64,000 nt of DNA from Istiophorus platypterus (taxonomy: Eukaryota > Chordata > Actinopteri > Istiophoriformes > Istiophoridae), in assembly GCA_016859345.1 (NCBI GenBank), contig CM029126.1, positions 7,371,527 through 7,435,526 of the forward strand, written 5' to 3'. The position numbers were made by a program, and so were the translations under genes. Shown piece after piece: positions 25,193 through 37,258 of this stretch. How positions within the stretch are numbered: the stretch's first letter is position 1; the number at the start of each line of letters is the position of its first letter. A model generated the notes under the pieces. The model was not told the origin of the DNA. It searched no databases and saw nothing but the letters and a program-made list of their open reading frames with translations.

Positions 25193-26704
25193 AAAGAACT
25201 AGTCGCACACAAAGTGACATTGCCCTGAGATGAAGGAGTCAGCTCACACACCCCACCCGAGGTAGTTATGCTTCACTGTGTGCCTGAGGAAGGGGGGGGG
25301 GGTTGCAAATAGAGTGTCCCTGGCCCGTGGGGAGAGTCCGTGTTCACAACACGCCTTCGGTTAGAGGAGTTCATACATCTTAGAGCTAAGGCGACAGAGT
25401 TCCTCCTCTCGTTCTCTCACTTGCTTTGGCCTGTGCGGGTGATTTAAGATCACATATAGTACACTGCCCATCAAAACACAATGTCAGATGAACCAAGCAG
25501 GACAAATTTGCGGCCCCTTTCAGATTTTTGCTCCCCTCCAGTCTCGGTTATAGTGTCTCTTGAATCTGACTTCCCGGTCCCTCTAGGCAGCGTGAGGCAG
25601 GACCATTCACACAGAAAACTCTCCGGGGCATTTTTTATTTTTTTAAAGAGCCTCCATCTGTACACTGATTATGAATTATAATCCCGTTTGCATTATTTAA
25701 ATGAAATATTGTTCCTCCAAAACTCTTTTTATCTGCTAATATGAATTTCTTTGGGGTTTTTTTCCACCTCAATTATCTGTTGCAGTTGTGCAGTCCATTG
25801 GGATGAAGGGGTGAGATTAGAGTATAGACTTTTCTGCAGCGATTTCCTATGATTGATTGCTCTCAGGCGCTTGGTAGTTTGAATTATGCTTCCTACTGTG
25901 AATTGATCCAGTTGATTTGATTCACTGCAAAAAATATGCTTTTAATACTCACAATCCCATGGAGAAATTTGTGTCTTAGTGAGCAGCAAAACCAAGTTCA
26001 GCTGTTGGTTGACTGATCGCTCACTGCTGCTGCTGTTGACATGCAGCTTATGTTATACAGCTCATGATCAGCCTGTGAAACTGGGATCTACAGTCAGCAC
26101 CATCACTGTAGGTGTTGAGCTTGAAGTCAGAGAACATATTCAGTTATGGCAGCTGCAGGTCATACGTTGATGGCAGCAACAAAAAAAAAAAACGCTCTCT
26201 TGTTAAAAGCAAAAACTTAAAAAATTTTTTTTTTTTTTTAAATCAGTCCTGAGAGCTTTAAATCTGTGCCTTAGAAAAACAGTCAGTGCTGGGTTTTTTA
26301 AAGAAATTCACCTATCAGTCAAATCCCAAGGTCTGAGCTCACAGTCGCCCTGCCTAGTCATGCAGGGAATACAAAGCTGCGTGGTTGTGCCACACTTTGT
26401 AATTCCAGGGTAAGGTTGTAAAGTATGGTACACATGTCCTTTCAAAGCAATTTGCAGTTACATATTTATTTACAGGCACACATGCTTTCACAAACTGCAG
26501 GTCATGGTGTTACACATGTTGTACATACAGTTGTGAATAAGAAAAAAGAAAACACCTGCGCAGTGTGTTGAAATCCGCATAAGAACCATATAAGCCATAT
26601 TGTGCTGAGATTGCAGAGCATGTAACATCAGAGAGGTGTGGATTCAGCTTCCGGAAGCCGTAGTTTGTGTTGTTGTAATACTGTATTACAACAGCAATAG
26701 AGCC

Positions 26705-26970
26705 GAATCAGTCGACTAATACAGACTTAATCAGCAACTATTTTAACAATCGATTAATCATTAAAATCACGTCTTTCTTGTGGTTTCAGCTTCTGAAGTG
26801 TGAGGATTTGTGACTTCACTATGAATCGAATGATTGTAAACTGAATATCTTTCCAACGTTCAGACAAAGGCAGTCAGAGACCAGTGAAGACATTGGACTT
26901 TAGGAAAGATGGTTGCGAAAATAGGCGACTGATCACTCAACAATAGACGTAATTGCTAGATGCAACACTA
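26705..26970 (-). repeat. AT-rich MITE-like repeat, copy 2
   Basis: Opens with cagtcgactaatac and aacaatcgattaatcatt, continues with 'cagcttctgaagtgtgaggattt' and 'aaactgaatatctttccaacg', and ends in 'gcgactgatcactcaac...gatgcaacacta'. It shares the landmarks of copy 1 in the same orientation. It lies 58 bp from copy 3, which is inverted relative to it. Confidence 0.75.
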
Positions 26971-27028
26971 CAAATAACAACAGTAAAATGAGGAAAAAGG
27001 AAGCTGATGTAATAAATTAATCAGGAAT

Positions 27029-27309
27029 AGGGCTGCAACTACCAATTATTTTAATTATCAGTTAATCTGCTGATTATTTTCCTGATTATTCCTTCAGTCT
27101 GTAAAATTTCTGAAAATAGTGACAAACACACTCTATAATTTCCAAGGTGACATCTTCAGATGTCTTGTTTTGTCCAACCGACGGTCCAGTACCCAAAGAT
27201 GATTGTTCAAAATGATAGTGTCAATAGGATCAATTTACTGATTAATCGACTGAATAATTAACTGGCAGATTAATCAGTAATAAAAATAATATCCTTAGTG
27301 AAGCCCTAA
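27029..27309 (+). repeat. AT-rich MITE-like repeat, copy 3 (most complete)
   Basis: Starts gggctgcaactaccaatta and ends in ...taaaaataatatccttagtgaagccct, so the two ends are imperfect inverted repeats (ggctgcaact versus agtgaagcc). Internal landmarks include 'ctgaaaatagtgaca', 'gacatcttcagatgtcttgttttgtcc' and 'gattaatcgactgaataatta'. No ORF: consistent with a non-autonomous element, possibly hAT-derived (inference). Confidence 0.8.
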
Positions 27310-30164
27310 TTTAAGGTATTGGGCTGCTCCTGTTATTAATCCATGACAGCATTTCATGATATAACTCACACCAATGCACAACCCAGCCTACAGCCTGAAA
27401 GTCTGAAACAACACCTGTTTGACTCATTCGCAACCAAAATCAAACCTTGTAGTCCTTACTGAGCTGTTATTCATCATAGGGCTGTCTATCGGATTACATA
27501 ATATCACATTGTACATTTACAAGTGTTGCATTTATTGTGTCCATCCATTTTTTATTCAAAGTTTATTTTTATTTCGTATTTTCATACAGTACGAGCTTAA
27601 AATACTGCTGCAATCGTTCATGATGCACTAATAGAAACATTTATCATAATCAACCTAGACATCTGCAGTTTTTAGTCAGTTCTCGTGTATAAATTGCTTG
27701 TTTAATGTTTTTATGGACCCCATTTGTCCTTTTCTTGTTTTCTTATGCTAAATCCCTCTTTATTTGCTTTGCAGCTGTCTAATTTCTCCCTGTGGGTCAT
27801 TAGTTGGCTCTGTTACCCATGAGAGCATCCCAGTATATCTTGCTCTCTCCAACTGGGAGTTATGAACCTTGTACATGAACATTTTAATGTTAGTTTTTCA
27901 GGTTAACGAGTGCATTAGTCACCTACTGTCCCTGGCTAGACCTTTTTTTTTTTTTTTTTTTTTTTAAGTCGGCTTTAGAAGCCTTCCTCCTCTTAGGAAA
28001 AGTGCTGCCATATATGCAGGGCGTTCATATCAGGCTACATTCTGCTTCCTTCTGCCCTCAGTAGTGTACAGGTGAAAATGAATGCTGACATTACAAAAAG
28101 GATTTGTACTCACACTCTCCAGTGACTCGGGGATAGTCGACCCATCACTCTGAGTGGGTTGGAAATAGGATTATAGCGCGTCCTGAAAGTTGGTGGTGGA
28201 AAAAAAAAGTTGGATATAGTGGTTACTATGAATGCAGGCTTAAGCCCACAGTTCTGGGCCTGTTCACGAGTGGAGGGGTGTGTAAATCAGGTATTAACTC
28301 TGCTGAATGACCAGGACTTTTCTGGAAAAGTAGGACGAATGCCATCTTTGTAGGAAGGTACTTTATCACCCGGCGACAGTAGCCAGGTGGTAGGTGTCAC
28401 GTTTAGTGGGAACAAATATGGTACGAACGAATGAAAGTGCAATGTGTGAGGGCTCCGTTTTAGGGACATGGGTGTGGACACTGACATGTATATGTATGAA
28501 CAACAGGCATGCTGGCAGGAATACAAAAAGCATTAACACACACCCACAACTCCATAAAAAAAAAAAAAAAACCCTTTTTGAGGAAGACTGAAGGAAGTGA
28601 AATATTATCAATTTGCGTCCCGCCTGTATTTCCAAGCTCCTTAGGGAACTATGCAATCTTTTCCCTATTCCCTCCATATATCCGTCTACCTGTCTGCGCT
28701 CTCTTTTTGCCAATAGGGTCAAGTAAGAGAAAAGCACCTCAGAATTCATGAGAACCAAGATTTTGAAGAGAAAGAAGCAACGTGCTTTTCAGTCCCACTT
28801 AATGTTTCTCAAAAGGGAAATGTGGTCATCTAACATTGCCCTTTACCGTGCTACAAAATAGCCACACAATTTATCAAGTGGTCTTCTAGGAGGAGCAGTA
28901 CAAGGTTGATTTCCTTGAGCTGTTGAGTTTGATGTCCACCTACACTATAATTAAGCACCTGTCATTTGCACCTCTTCATCTCATAAGCTCTTTTCTCTCT
29001 TACTATTATTCTCTGCAAATATTAAGCCAGATCTGATGGTAAAAGGTGCTTAAGCGTGTTTTATAGTTGGATTTTCCCCTTTTTTTTCCTCCTCGAGGAG
29101 TTTACAGTTGTTAATGTTAGCGAGTAAGGCGACGGGAGGCTATACTCACAAACGGAGCCTTGACGTGTGTTCAGACAGAATGCACTGTGATTTTTAGAGT
29201 GTGGCATGATTTTATACGAAGTGTATGGAGAGACGTGAATGGGAGAGGACACAAATTCATTCTAGGCAGCTGAACATGATCCCACACAGTCATCGTTTGA
29301 TTACTACAGCTCACATCTGTGACAGTTGTTTCACAGGCTGTCTGGGGCAAATAAACACAGACGAAAAGCCAAGCAGTTAAATTTTTTATGAATAACGCAA
29401 CACAAACATTGGCTTTGCATTATATCCGAGCACAACTTTAAAATGGGTAGCCGATGGAAAGCCATAAATGTGAAGCAACAACATAAAGGGCTTGAATAAA
29501 CAAAAAACAAACTGCAGAGCTGCATATTGATCCAAGCAGAGAAGATAAGAAAACAAAAAGTGGGTTTTCTGAAAGTATCGAATAGTAGAAAACCTGTCAT
29601 TTATGCAACCAAAGTTTATAAATTATAAACTAAAAATTGGTACCATGTATCAGTAAGGATCTAAACTGATATGGAGAAATGGAATAGATAAAATCTAAAG
29701 AATAATCAGCTCTTACCCCCCCCCCCCCGATGCTGTAGTGGGCAGATTGTGCATAGTTTGGGTTTTGAGCTGGTGGAGGTCTGATTAATTCAGGGAAATG
29801 GGCTGTTGCATCATTCCATTAGATGCAGACAGAGGGGCTGCTGATCACGATCACTCAGCCATTACATGCCATCATAAGATACACCCTTCTTCCCCATTTT
29901 GTGTTCCCATCGTGTGTAGGGCAGCAGCCAAGGATTATTTAATGTTTGTTGTTGGTTTTTTAAAATGATAATTTACCCACATGTTGCATAACATTGAAAA
30001 ATGACTAGAAAAGTTTCCTGGAGCCAGAGATGTTATTTCCAAAACCTAAAGGTATTCAATTTAAAATCATATAAAATTATTGAATACTCTTGTTGTTTGA
30101 GAACCTGGAAAATTCTTAAATGGGACATTATTGCTTGATAAAGTACCTGGAGATGCATGGTTTA

Positions 30165-30310
30165 TTCAACTTTTATTTTATTTAACCTTTACTTATACAG
30201 GTATGTACTTTAAGGGTTGGTGATTAAATTTGCAAAGAAGACCTGATCAAGAATACAGCATAAAGACTTGGAGACAAAACAATGCAAAATCAGGCAGTGG
30301 ATTAAACAAA
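30165..30310 (+). repeat. Teleost repeat fragment ('atttaacctttatttatacagg' type)
   Basis: 'tttatttaacctttacttat', 'acaggta', 'aagaagacctgatcaagaat' and 'acagcataaagacttggaga' match in order a widespread fish repeat (atttaacctttatttatccaggtaag ... gagacctggccaag). Degenerate, no ORF. Confidence 0.6.
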
Positions 30311-30582
30311 AAATGATAAAAACACACTTTGTGCTAAAATGATTGGTCATTTAGTCAATACAACTTAGTGCAAGAGTTTTGATTAACCACTGTCTTAAGG
30401 TTTTTCTTATGTCCAAATATATGTCCTGTGATCTGAGATGATGTTAAAAAATTGTCAATGAACTGTCTGTGGACATAGTAAGAGATGAATTGACCTATAT
30501 ACATAGTTAGTTGTTTGCCTAGACTCAAAGTTTGTACTTCTGGCTTTCACCTTTCCATCACTCATTCTCTCTCTTTCTCAAG

Positions 30583-30613
30583 CACACACACACACGCACA
30601 CACACGTACACAC
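30583..30613 (+). repeat. (CA)n microsatellite
   Basis: Interrupted CA run (cacacacacacacgcacacacacgtacaca). Confidence 0.93.
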
Positions 30614-31449
30614 TCTTGCGATGAATACTCTGGTGCTAGCTGACATCAGCCTACAACTCGAGATGGCAGGTGTCAGTCAAATGTTCCCATTAAGATGGAA
30701 ATGATGAATTCACTCAGCAGGAAGAATTGTTTGACAGGGTGGAAGCTGGGTCAACTGCTAAACTTGGTCTCGCACTGATATCTTCAATCAGCCAACAGCC
30801 CACAAAGTTCCACAGCAAACCCCTGATTCATCTTTTAGCAAGATATGGTGCGTTGCAGCAAGACAGACGTACAAAACATCGATGTACTCTGTCTTCTCTA
30901 AAGCCATAATTGGACGATTTTGTTTGTGTAGCCGTGGTAAGAAGAAAAATTGTTGAGCGTAGCCATTGTGACAGTCTGCAGTTTCACAATCAGTGCAGCA
31001 AAAGTGGGATTTCTGCCCACAGTTATAATGGTCACTGCTATTCCCAAAAGCACCTGTTTTAGAAATGAACACAACCTGATAATGGAAGTAGTGAGAAGTG
31101 AAGTGAAAGTGACTTAACAGTCGAGCCCCTTTTCCTCCTCTCTATATAGCCTATGGTCTACCTGTATCCATGGCAACCTGAAAGCAGAGCATTATATGAG
31201 ATGAAGGGAGCTGGAAGCCGAGAGACAGGGCATATTTGTTTTGATGTCTTCACATTGCATAAAAGAGGATGGCTGCCATTGAATGTGTCTACCCATGATG
31301 CTCCAGGACACCTCTCTGCCAGCGGCCACTTCACTTTCCTTTCTCTCTCCCTCATTGTGACATTTCAAAAAGCGTCAAACATCCCAAACGAGAATGCTTC
31401 CCCTTGATCTCCATAGCCTCATTCAAGATCAGATTCTTTGATGTCATGC

Positions 31450-31480
31450 TTCTTTCTTTCTTTCTTTTTTTTTTTTTTTT
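31450..31480 (+). repeat. (TTTC)n / poly-T tract
   Basis: Four ttct units running into about fifteen T residues. Confidence 0.93.
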
Positions 31481-32399
31481 GTTCCTTGAAATATGAAACT
31501 TGCCATCTTCTCTAAAAGATGATATGTATGGCCATAGTTCAAGGTAGACAGATACGGCTGGATCCAGTCAGCACAGTCTCACTGCGATACGTACCAAAGT
31601 GGCCGACTCGGCTTGGGTGCTGCGGTCCGTGCAGGTCGGATGGATGGATGGTGAATGCTTCAAAAAAAAAAAATTAACTCCTCGGCGCAGGAGACTGACG
31701 TTCCTTTCCCACTTCCAACCAACAGTTAACCCTGTTTTGTTTTTGTTTTTCAAGCACGGCCGCAATCGTTTCTAACTTTTAACAGTCTGTTATTGTTACC
31801 ATGACAAAAGCTCCTCTTGTTGTGATGTCTCAAAATCATGCATGTAAATATAAATCAGATTCAGGGTGAGCATGGAGAAACTTTTCCCCTTCGACAAATG
31901 AATATGAAAACAGCCTTTTAGTGTCAGGCTATCTTTCTATACGTTGAAAGGTAAGCATCTGCAGGAACAGTAACCGAATCCCATTTTTGAGGGGGAGCGG
32001 TACTTTAAAGTATTCATTAATTGACAAGAAAAAAAGCACTTGAGCCAAAGAATCCTGCACACTGACTTTCATGATAAATTCATGAATTTTAACTGATGAA
32101 GGCCTGAGGAGCAAAACACTGTTATTAAAGTGAGTACAAGTGATTAACAGTGTGTGGGATTTTTGGATCCTTCACAAGTATGAGTTTTTTACTCCACACA
32201 GCTCTCGATAAGACTTTAAAGCTAAAATGAGAGAAAAGTCAGAAAAAATATGCCAATCTCATATCCCTTTAATCATCCTGGGACTCCCTACTGCCCAGGT
32301 TGGAAACTATTGGTCTAGGAGATCAGATATATAAAATATGTACGGTCATGCTCAAAATTAAAAGTGAAATGTATCTGCATCCCCTCCAACATGATCATA

Positions 32400-32920
32400 T
32401 TATTAACCAGTAATTACATCCCAGGAGACAACGGGAAACATCACCACCATTCCTCCCGATTCCGGCTCCTTCCTCCGCAGCATTACCTCAAAGTGAAACC
32501 AGTGCACGTCAATTCGCTGCAGCCAATTCCACCACTGTTTCCGCTCCCACTGAGCTCATTTGCCACCAATTCGTCTTCCATCATCCAAACTGTTTTCGGA
32601 AGCCAAGATTGGGCCAAGTCCAGCTAGCAAGACATTTCATTACAGCCAAGAATTGAACACATGGTGACCTCCGCTCAGCTCCTAACTCCCATTTCAGGTC
32701 AAGGCTTCCTTTCTTTTCCTGAGGAAAAAGAATTTTACTTTTTATAGCCAACTGTTGAAGACCCATGGCTGCAAAATCACGGCGCTCATAATAATATCAA
32801 TCAGGGCCAATCATGGTGCACCCCTCTGAAGTGCCATGCTAATTTGGGCTTTAATGAACCTCATCTTTGTATGATTTTTGTCGCCAGCCCTGTGATTGCA
32901 TTGATCGAGTTAACCTGTGT
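32400..32920. other. Repeat-poor block, candidate conserved non-coding element
   Basis: Contains 'aaccagtaattacatcccag', 'cgctcataataatatcaatc' and 'gtgccatgctaatttgggct', with no simple repeats. Overlaps random frames of 87 and 149 codons with no domain. Texture fits conserved regulatory DNA; not proven. Confidence 0.3.
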
Positions 32921-33424
32921 AGTAACTCAGCAGGGGGGAACATGTCTTGATTTGCCTGTCAGACATTCATGGGGAGGAAATGTCCTCGATGTTTCAAAGT
33001 GGAGAAGCTGGCTGGAACCGGCAAAGGCTAGCGGTGACTGGGCAGAGAGCCAGTGTAGTGGGACTGGAAAATGCTTTGTTTTTTTGCCAAACAGTGTTTT
33101 GGCAACATCCATATCCTCACATTCTGTCCACAGAGCATGGACATGGAGTTTGGCATTAGCTCAAGGTATTACACCAAGGGGGGGGGGGCTCTCTTTCATG
33201 TTTCTCGAATTTCCAAAGTTTGACCCCACCCCTCACTTCTTCTGTTATTTTCTCAGGTGTGGTAACATGTGGTGGCCTGGCACCAGTGGTTAAAGATATT
33301 TTCAGATTCTTTACTCACGGAAATGCAGCAGTCCGAAAATATGTAAAGTCTCTTTTATACATAAAAGTCTTTCTTTCAAACAGACATTTATTAACTAATA
33401 TAATAAGTAACAGAAGTTGAGATA

Positions 33425-33615
33425 ATCATTATTATTATTATCTTATATTTATATATTATACTACCAGATTACTATCACCTGGTGGCTTTTTAATGCTTTT
33501 GCTGGTCAAGGTAAAACTGAATTAAGTACTGCATAGAGTTGGGCAGTTCTATCCATTATCAGAGTATTATACTTTATAAGATAATCAAGTGTTTTGCATC
33601 GGTCAAATCGCCATC
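33425..33615 (+). repeat. Teleost repeat fragment (gttgggcag...tataag type)
   Basis: 'tagagttgggcagttctatc', then 'tatactttataagataatca' and 'gtgttttgcatcgg' follow the order of an abundant teleost repeat (consensus approximately gttgggcagtttaat...ttttataagctgatcatatgttttg). A short ATT triplet run lies at its 5' edge. Confidence 0.55.
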
Positions 33616-34559
33616 TTAAACTCAAGAAATTATTACTTGCTGTAATTATTGACACCTGCATATGTTGTATTCTTGAAATAAAAGGTCTGCTGTGGCAGTG
33701 GGACTGTTTCGGTCCGCTTCCAGTACAAATACAAACCTACTTTTTAGTGTTGGAATGTAGTTTGACCAAGGTTTGATCTGTTAATCTTATCTCAAAGCTC
33801 ACTCACTAGGTTTTTGCAGAGCTTTTCTAAAGCATCTCACAGTCTTCAGTGTCTTCAGTGTCAGTGGACAGCGTTTGCTCAGTTTTCCTAGAGTTTTCTG
33901 ACTGCATCTGCTAATGAAGACCTTGAAATGCAATTGAAAGCTCCATTAAAGTACAGTAAGTGGGCCTTGAATGAGGACTGTTTTGTGAAATGAATCATTC
34001 TAAACCCAAATGAAGTATCCTTAAGACAAAATAAGGCCAATTACAGCACCGAAATACGGTAAAATTAAAAAATTTCTCAATCAGATTACTCTGGAGAAAT
34101 GTTTAAATAATGTACTTACTGCAAAATGGCAGATTATTTTTTACTTGTTTAAGAGAAAATAACTTTAGGCGCAATGTTTTCCCCTGAAGTTCAGTAGAAC
34201 CAAAATATGTCCTATAGGAAACTCAAATTAAATCCAAGAACCTCTAAGTTGTACTTCAACGTCTGGTCGGAAATTTAATTGGCTACATGATAACTGAATT
34301 TGGAAATGTTCACGTAGTACTCAGGGATTAATATATGTAACCTAATGCTGCTTTGAGAAAGGAAAAATTGAAAACAAGAAAAAAAAATCATGAAAAACGA
34401 ACTGAAGCATTCACAACCACCCATATACAGTATGCGTAGGAGTTGAAAAAAAAACAAGTCACTGATTGTGTCTGCAATTTTCAAGAGAGTGAAAAGTAGA
34501 AAACTAAGAAGATGAGAAGAAGAGAAAAAGCTGTCTTTTATATAATTAAGCTATAATTG

Positions 34560-35370
34560 TTAAGCTGCACACTCAGGCACAGTTGCTGCCAGACACTCAA
34601 GCCACTTTAATTGCCATCCACAGGTGAAAACAGCTTCTCGTCTAAGCACCCTCAACTGAATCCAAACGTCTAATGGCCTCTCCAATGTTTTTATACACTG
34701 ATTTTTTAACTTTGAGCGAGCACTTAAGTTCTTTCTTTGTATGTGTGCTAATTGGGAGGTCGGAGGCAATGGGAAATTGGTGGATCAGCGGTCGAAGAAT
34801 TCGTACTGAGAGGGGGAAAAAACAAAGAGAGACGGAGAAGCAAAGTGACAAACAAAGCTGTGGCGAGGCGCTTCGCAGCTGCCGAGCAGGTAGCTGCCCT
34901 CGCAACGTGACACATCTGCCACCACAAACTGGGCGCGGGCAGGAGCTGCCAGCCACCAACCACCGCTCCGGCTCTTTCCCTCTCGCACGTACCCCTAAAA
35001 AAAAATACCTAAATAAAAGACAAGTGAGCTCTCTCCTCACAGGCCTCTGCGGTTTGAAATAAGCTTTAGTGGTGCCAGGTGCTGCTGAAAAGAAAGAAAA
35101 GAGAGGGGGGGGGGGTGTTGATGCTAAGCCTCCTGTGTGGGCATTACCGTGGCAGGAGTGACAGCGTGCCATCCCAGGAGACACCCTGGCTCTGCTACTG
35201 TCACCGTTGTGGACAGAGCAAATCCCCGCAGCCCTCTGAAATTAATACAAGCTGACCGGCAGCCTGCCCTCCTGGGCTTGATGGGGACAGCAGGTTTATT
35301 CGGGGTGGCAGAACCTGTGACCCGTCCCAAAGAAGCCCGGGTGTTCCGAGTGGGCTCAGACATTTAACCA
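34560..35370. other. GC-raised block, candidate conserved non-coding element
   Basis: Close to half G+C over much of its length in a largely AT-rich intron, repeat-free except for a G-run at 35105-35115. It holds the window's longest non-exonic frame (180 codons, minus strand 34642-35184). That frame has low-complexity Leu/Ser/Pro/Arg content and no recognisable domain, so I read the block as non-coding. Confidence 0.3.
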
Positions 35371-37223
35371 GCATGAGGCGCTCTTTTGATTACTGCTGAC
35401 TTTGGCTCTGGGAAGCAGAACCAACCGTACTAAGGTGACTTTCACGACGCAACGATGGGTCCGGATGGCTCTCTCCGTGTCCTCCCAAAGAATACAAACA
35501 ACTCCATCCTTGAATGAACATTTTATTTTTATTACCCTGTCTACTCTTGAGTGCGGCACCGCCAACAAACCCTCTCTCTCTTCTTTGTGGGATTTTCCCT
35601 GTTGTTACAAAACAGCAAATAATTGGTAATGTAGCGCTGCGTTAAGCTGATTGTTTTCCACGCATCAATAAATAATATTTAAACATCTCAGTCCCATTCC
35701 AGCGCCAACCACACATAAAAAGCAGTGGCACTCAGATGTGACAAATCCAGTCAAAGCACGCGCACGCACACACACATGTACGACACTAAAGTCAGACGGT
35801 CTTTGCAGCGCAGTGTTGTTCTGCTGGCTCATCGATCGAGGACCTCCTGATGCGATCAAATTCTGTCTCCCAGCCGAGTGGCGAGCTGATGGCCGCGTGG
35901 CGGTGTTCTGCCTCACTGTGTTCCCCGTCAGGGTCAGCTCCACCACAGTCCCCCTTTTATGTGCACATTTCTGCACTGAGCTGAGAAGCAGTAACGTTCC
36001 TCACAGATGGTGCGCTCCCCGTGGATGCGGTAGCTTGCCAGTGGGTGGTGTTAGCCAGTAAGCTTCGGGGTCCGCGGCCCGTGTGCGAGTCCCAATGATC
36101 TGAGGTCACAAAGTTTGTGGATTTAAACCTGCAATAGCTGGTTCTATGAGCCCCTTGGTGTAGGGGTAGACACAGCATTGATATGTCGTCACCTTTTAAG
36201 TCGAATTGGCGAACTTGTGAGCAAACCGTTGCTTGTTCACACATCCAGCAGTTACGGAGACACATTGGCTTTCATTTAGAAACATGTTTTGGCCAGCTGA
36301 CAAACATCCACATCATTAAGTCCAACATTCTCCCTCTTTGTCCTTTTTTTTGGTCTCCAGGGTGGTCTCTACCGACGCCTGAGGAAAATGAATATAATAA
36401 GCAATATAAATAAACATTTTCATATGATACATTGCAATTGTAAAACACTGGTTATAGCTGCTTTTGAGTATTTTCTTTTCACACTGTCTCATCAGTCAGC
36501 TCACCAATAGAAAAAAAAAAAGGAATGGCTATATATTCCATCTGATGGGGCTGAAAAATAAAACTTTTTCAGGGAGGTTGTTGGTTTAGTGCATCACACT
36601 CAAATTTGGCTTTCTGAGCGAATGCGTTTCTCATGTTCTGCCACCCATTGCTCTTGTCTCCCTGTCCCTTTCTCCTCTCTTCCTTTTTCATTTTAAAAAC
36701 CTGGAGCCCGAGGCATAAAACGAATAAGACCCTGCTTATGCACAGCTTTAGTCAATACAGAAGTTTGCTCACACATTGCCGGCCCTGCTTTCCCCTTGTG
36801 GATGTAGACACGCCCTTAATGAGCTGTTTGCGTATCTGCACCTCTGCCTGCTCCACCACTCATTAGAAATGTCAATTAAAAAGAACTGGAAAGAGGAGGT
36901 GCCCTTTTTACAGATTGTGTAACATCGGCAAGGATCTCCGACAATATCAGAGCAGCTTTCATTATGCATATTGGTGGGTATTTACAGTGCCTGTGTTTCA
37001 TAATCACGTGTACCTGAAAACTGACAGTAGTGGTGATATGTCAGTCATTATTTAACATCAGACAGATGATCGCAACGTGAGTTTATAGATTCAATATCAA
37101 AACAGACTTTAAAAAGTGTTTCACAATAGTGGATGAAATGTAAGGGAAATGAAATGATGAATACTATAGTATTTAATTTAAACGAAATTGTGTACAGATG
37201 TTTTTTTTTATCTTTTTAATTAA

Positions 37224-37258
37224 AAAGCTGATCTTTTTAATTAAAAAAGATCAGCTTT
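37224..37258. repeat. 15-bp perfect inverted repeat
   Basis: aaagctgatcttttt at 37224 pairs with aaaaagatcagcttt at 37244-37258 around a 5-base aatta loop. The flanking sequence also repeats 'ctttttaattaaaa' directly (about 37212 and 37233). Confidence 0.95.

Noticed and set aside
32844..33293. 149-codon plus-strand ORF
   Set aside because: No family resemblance. It runs through a poly-G tract and non-coding-like sequence.
34642..35184. 180-codon minus-strand ORF
   Set aside because: The longest frame outside the exons, but its product is low-complexity (Leu/Ser/Cys/Arg/Pro), has no recognisable domain and no supporting splice or promoter context. It is better explained by raised GC content.
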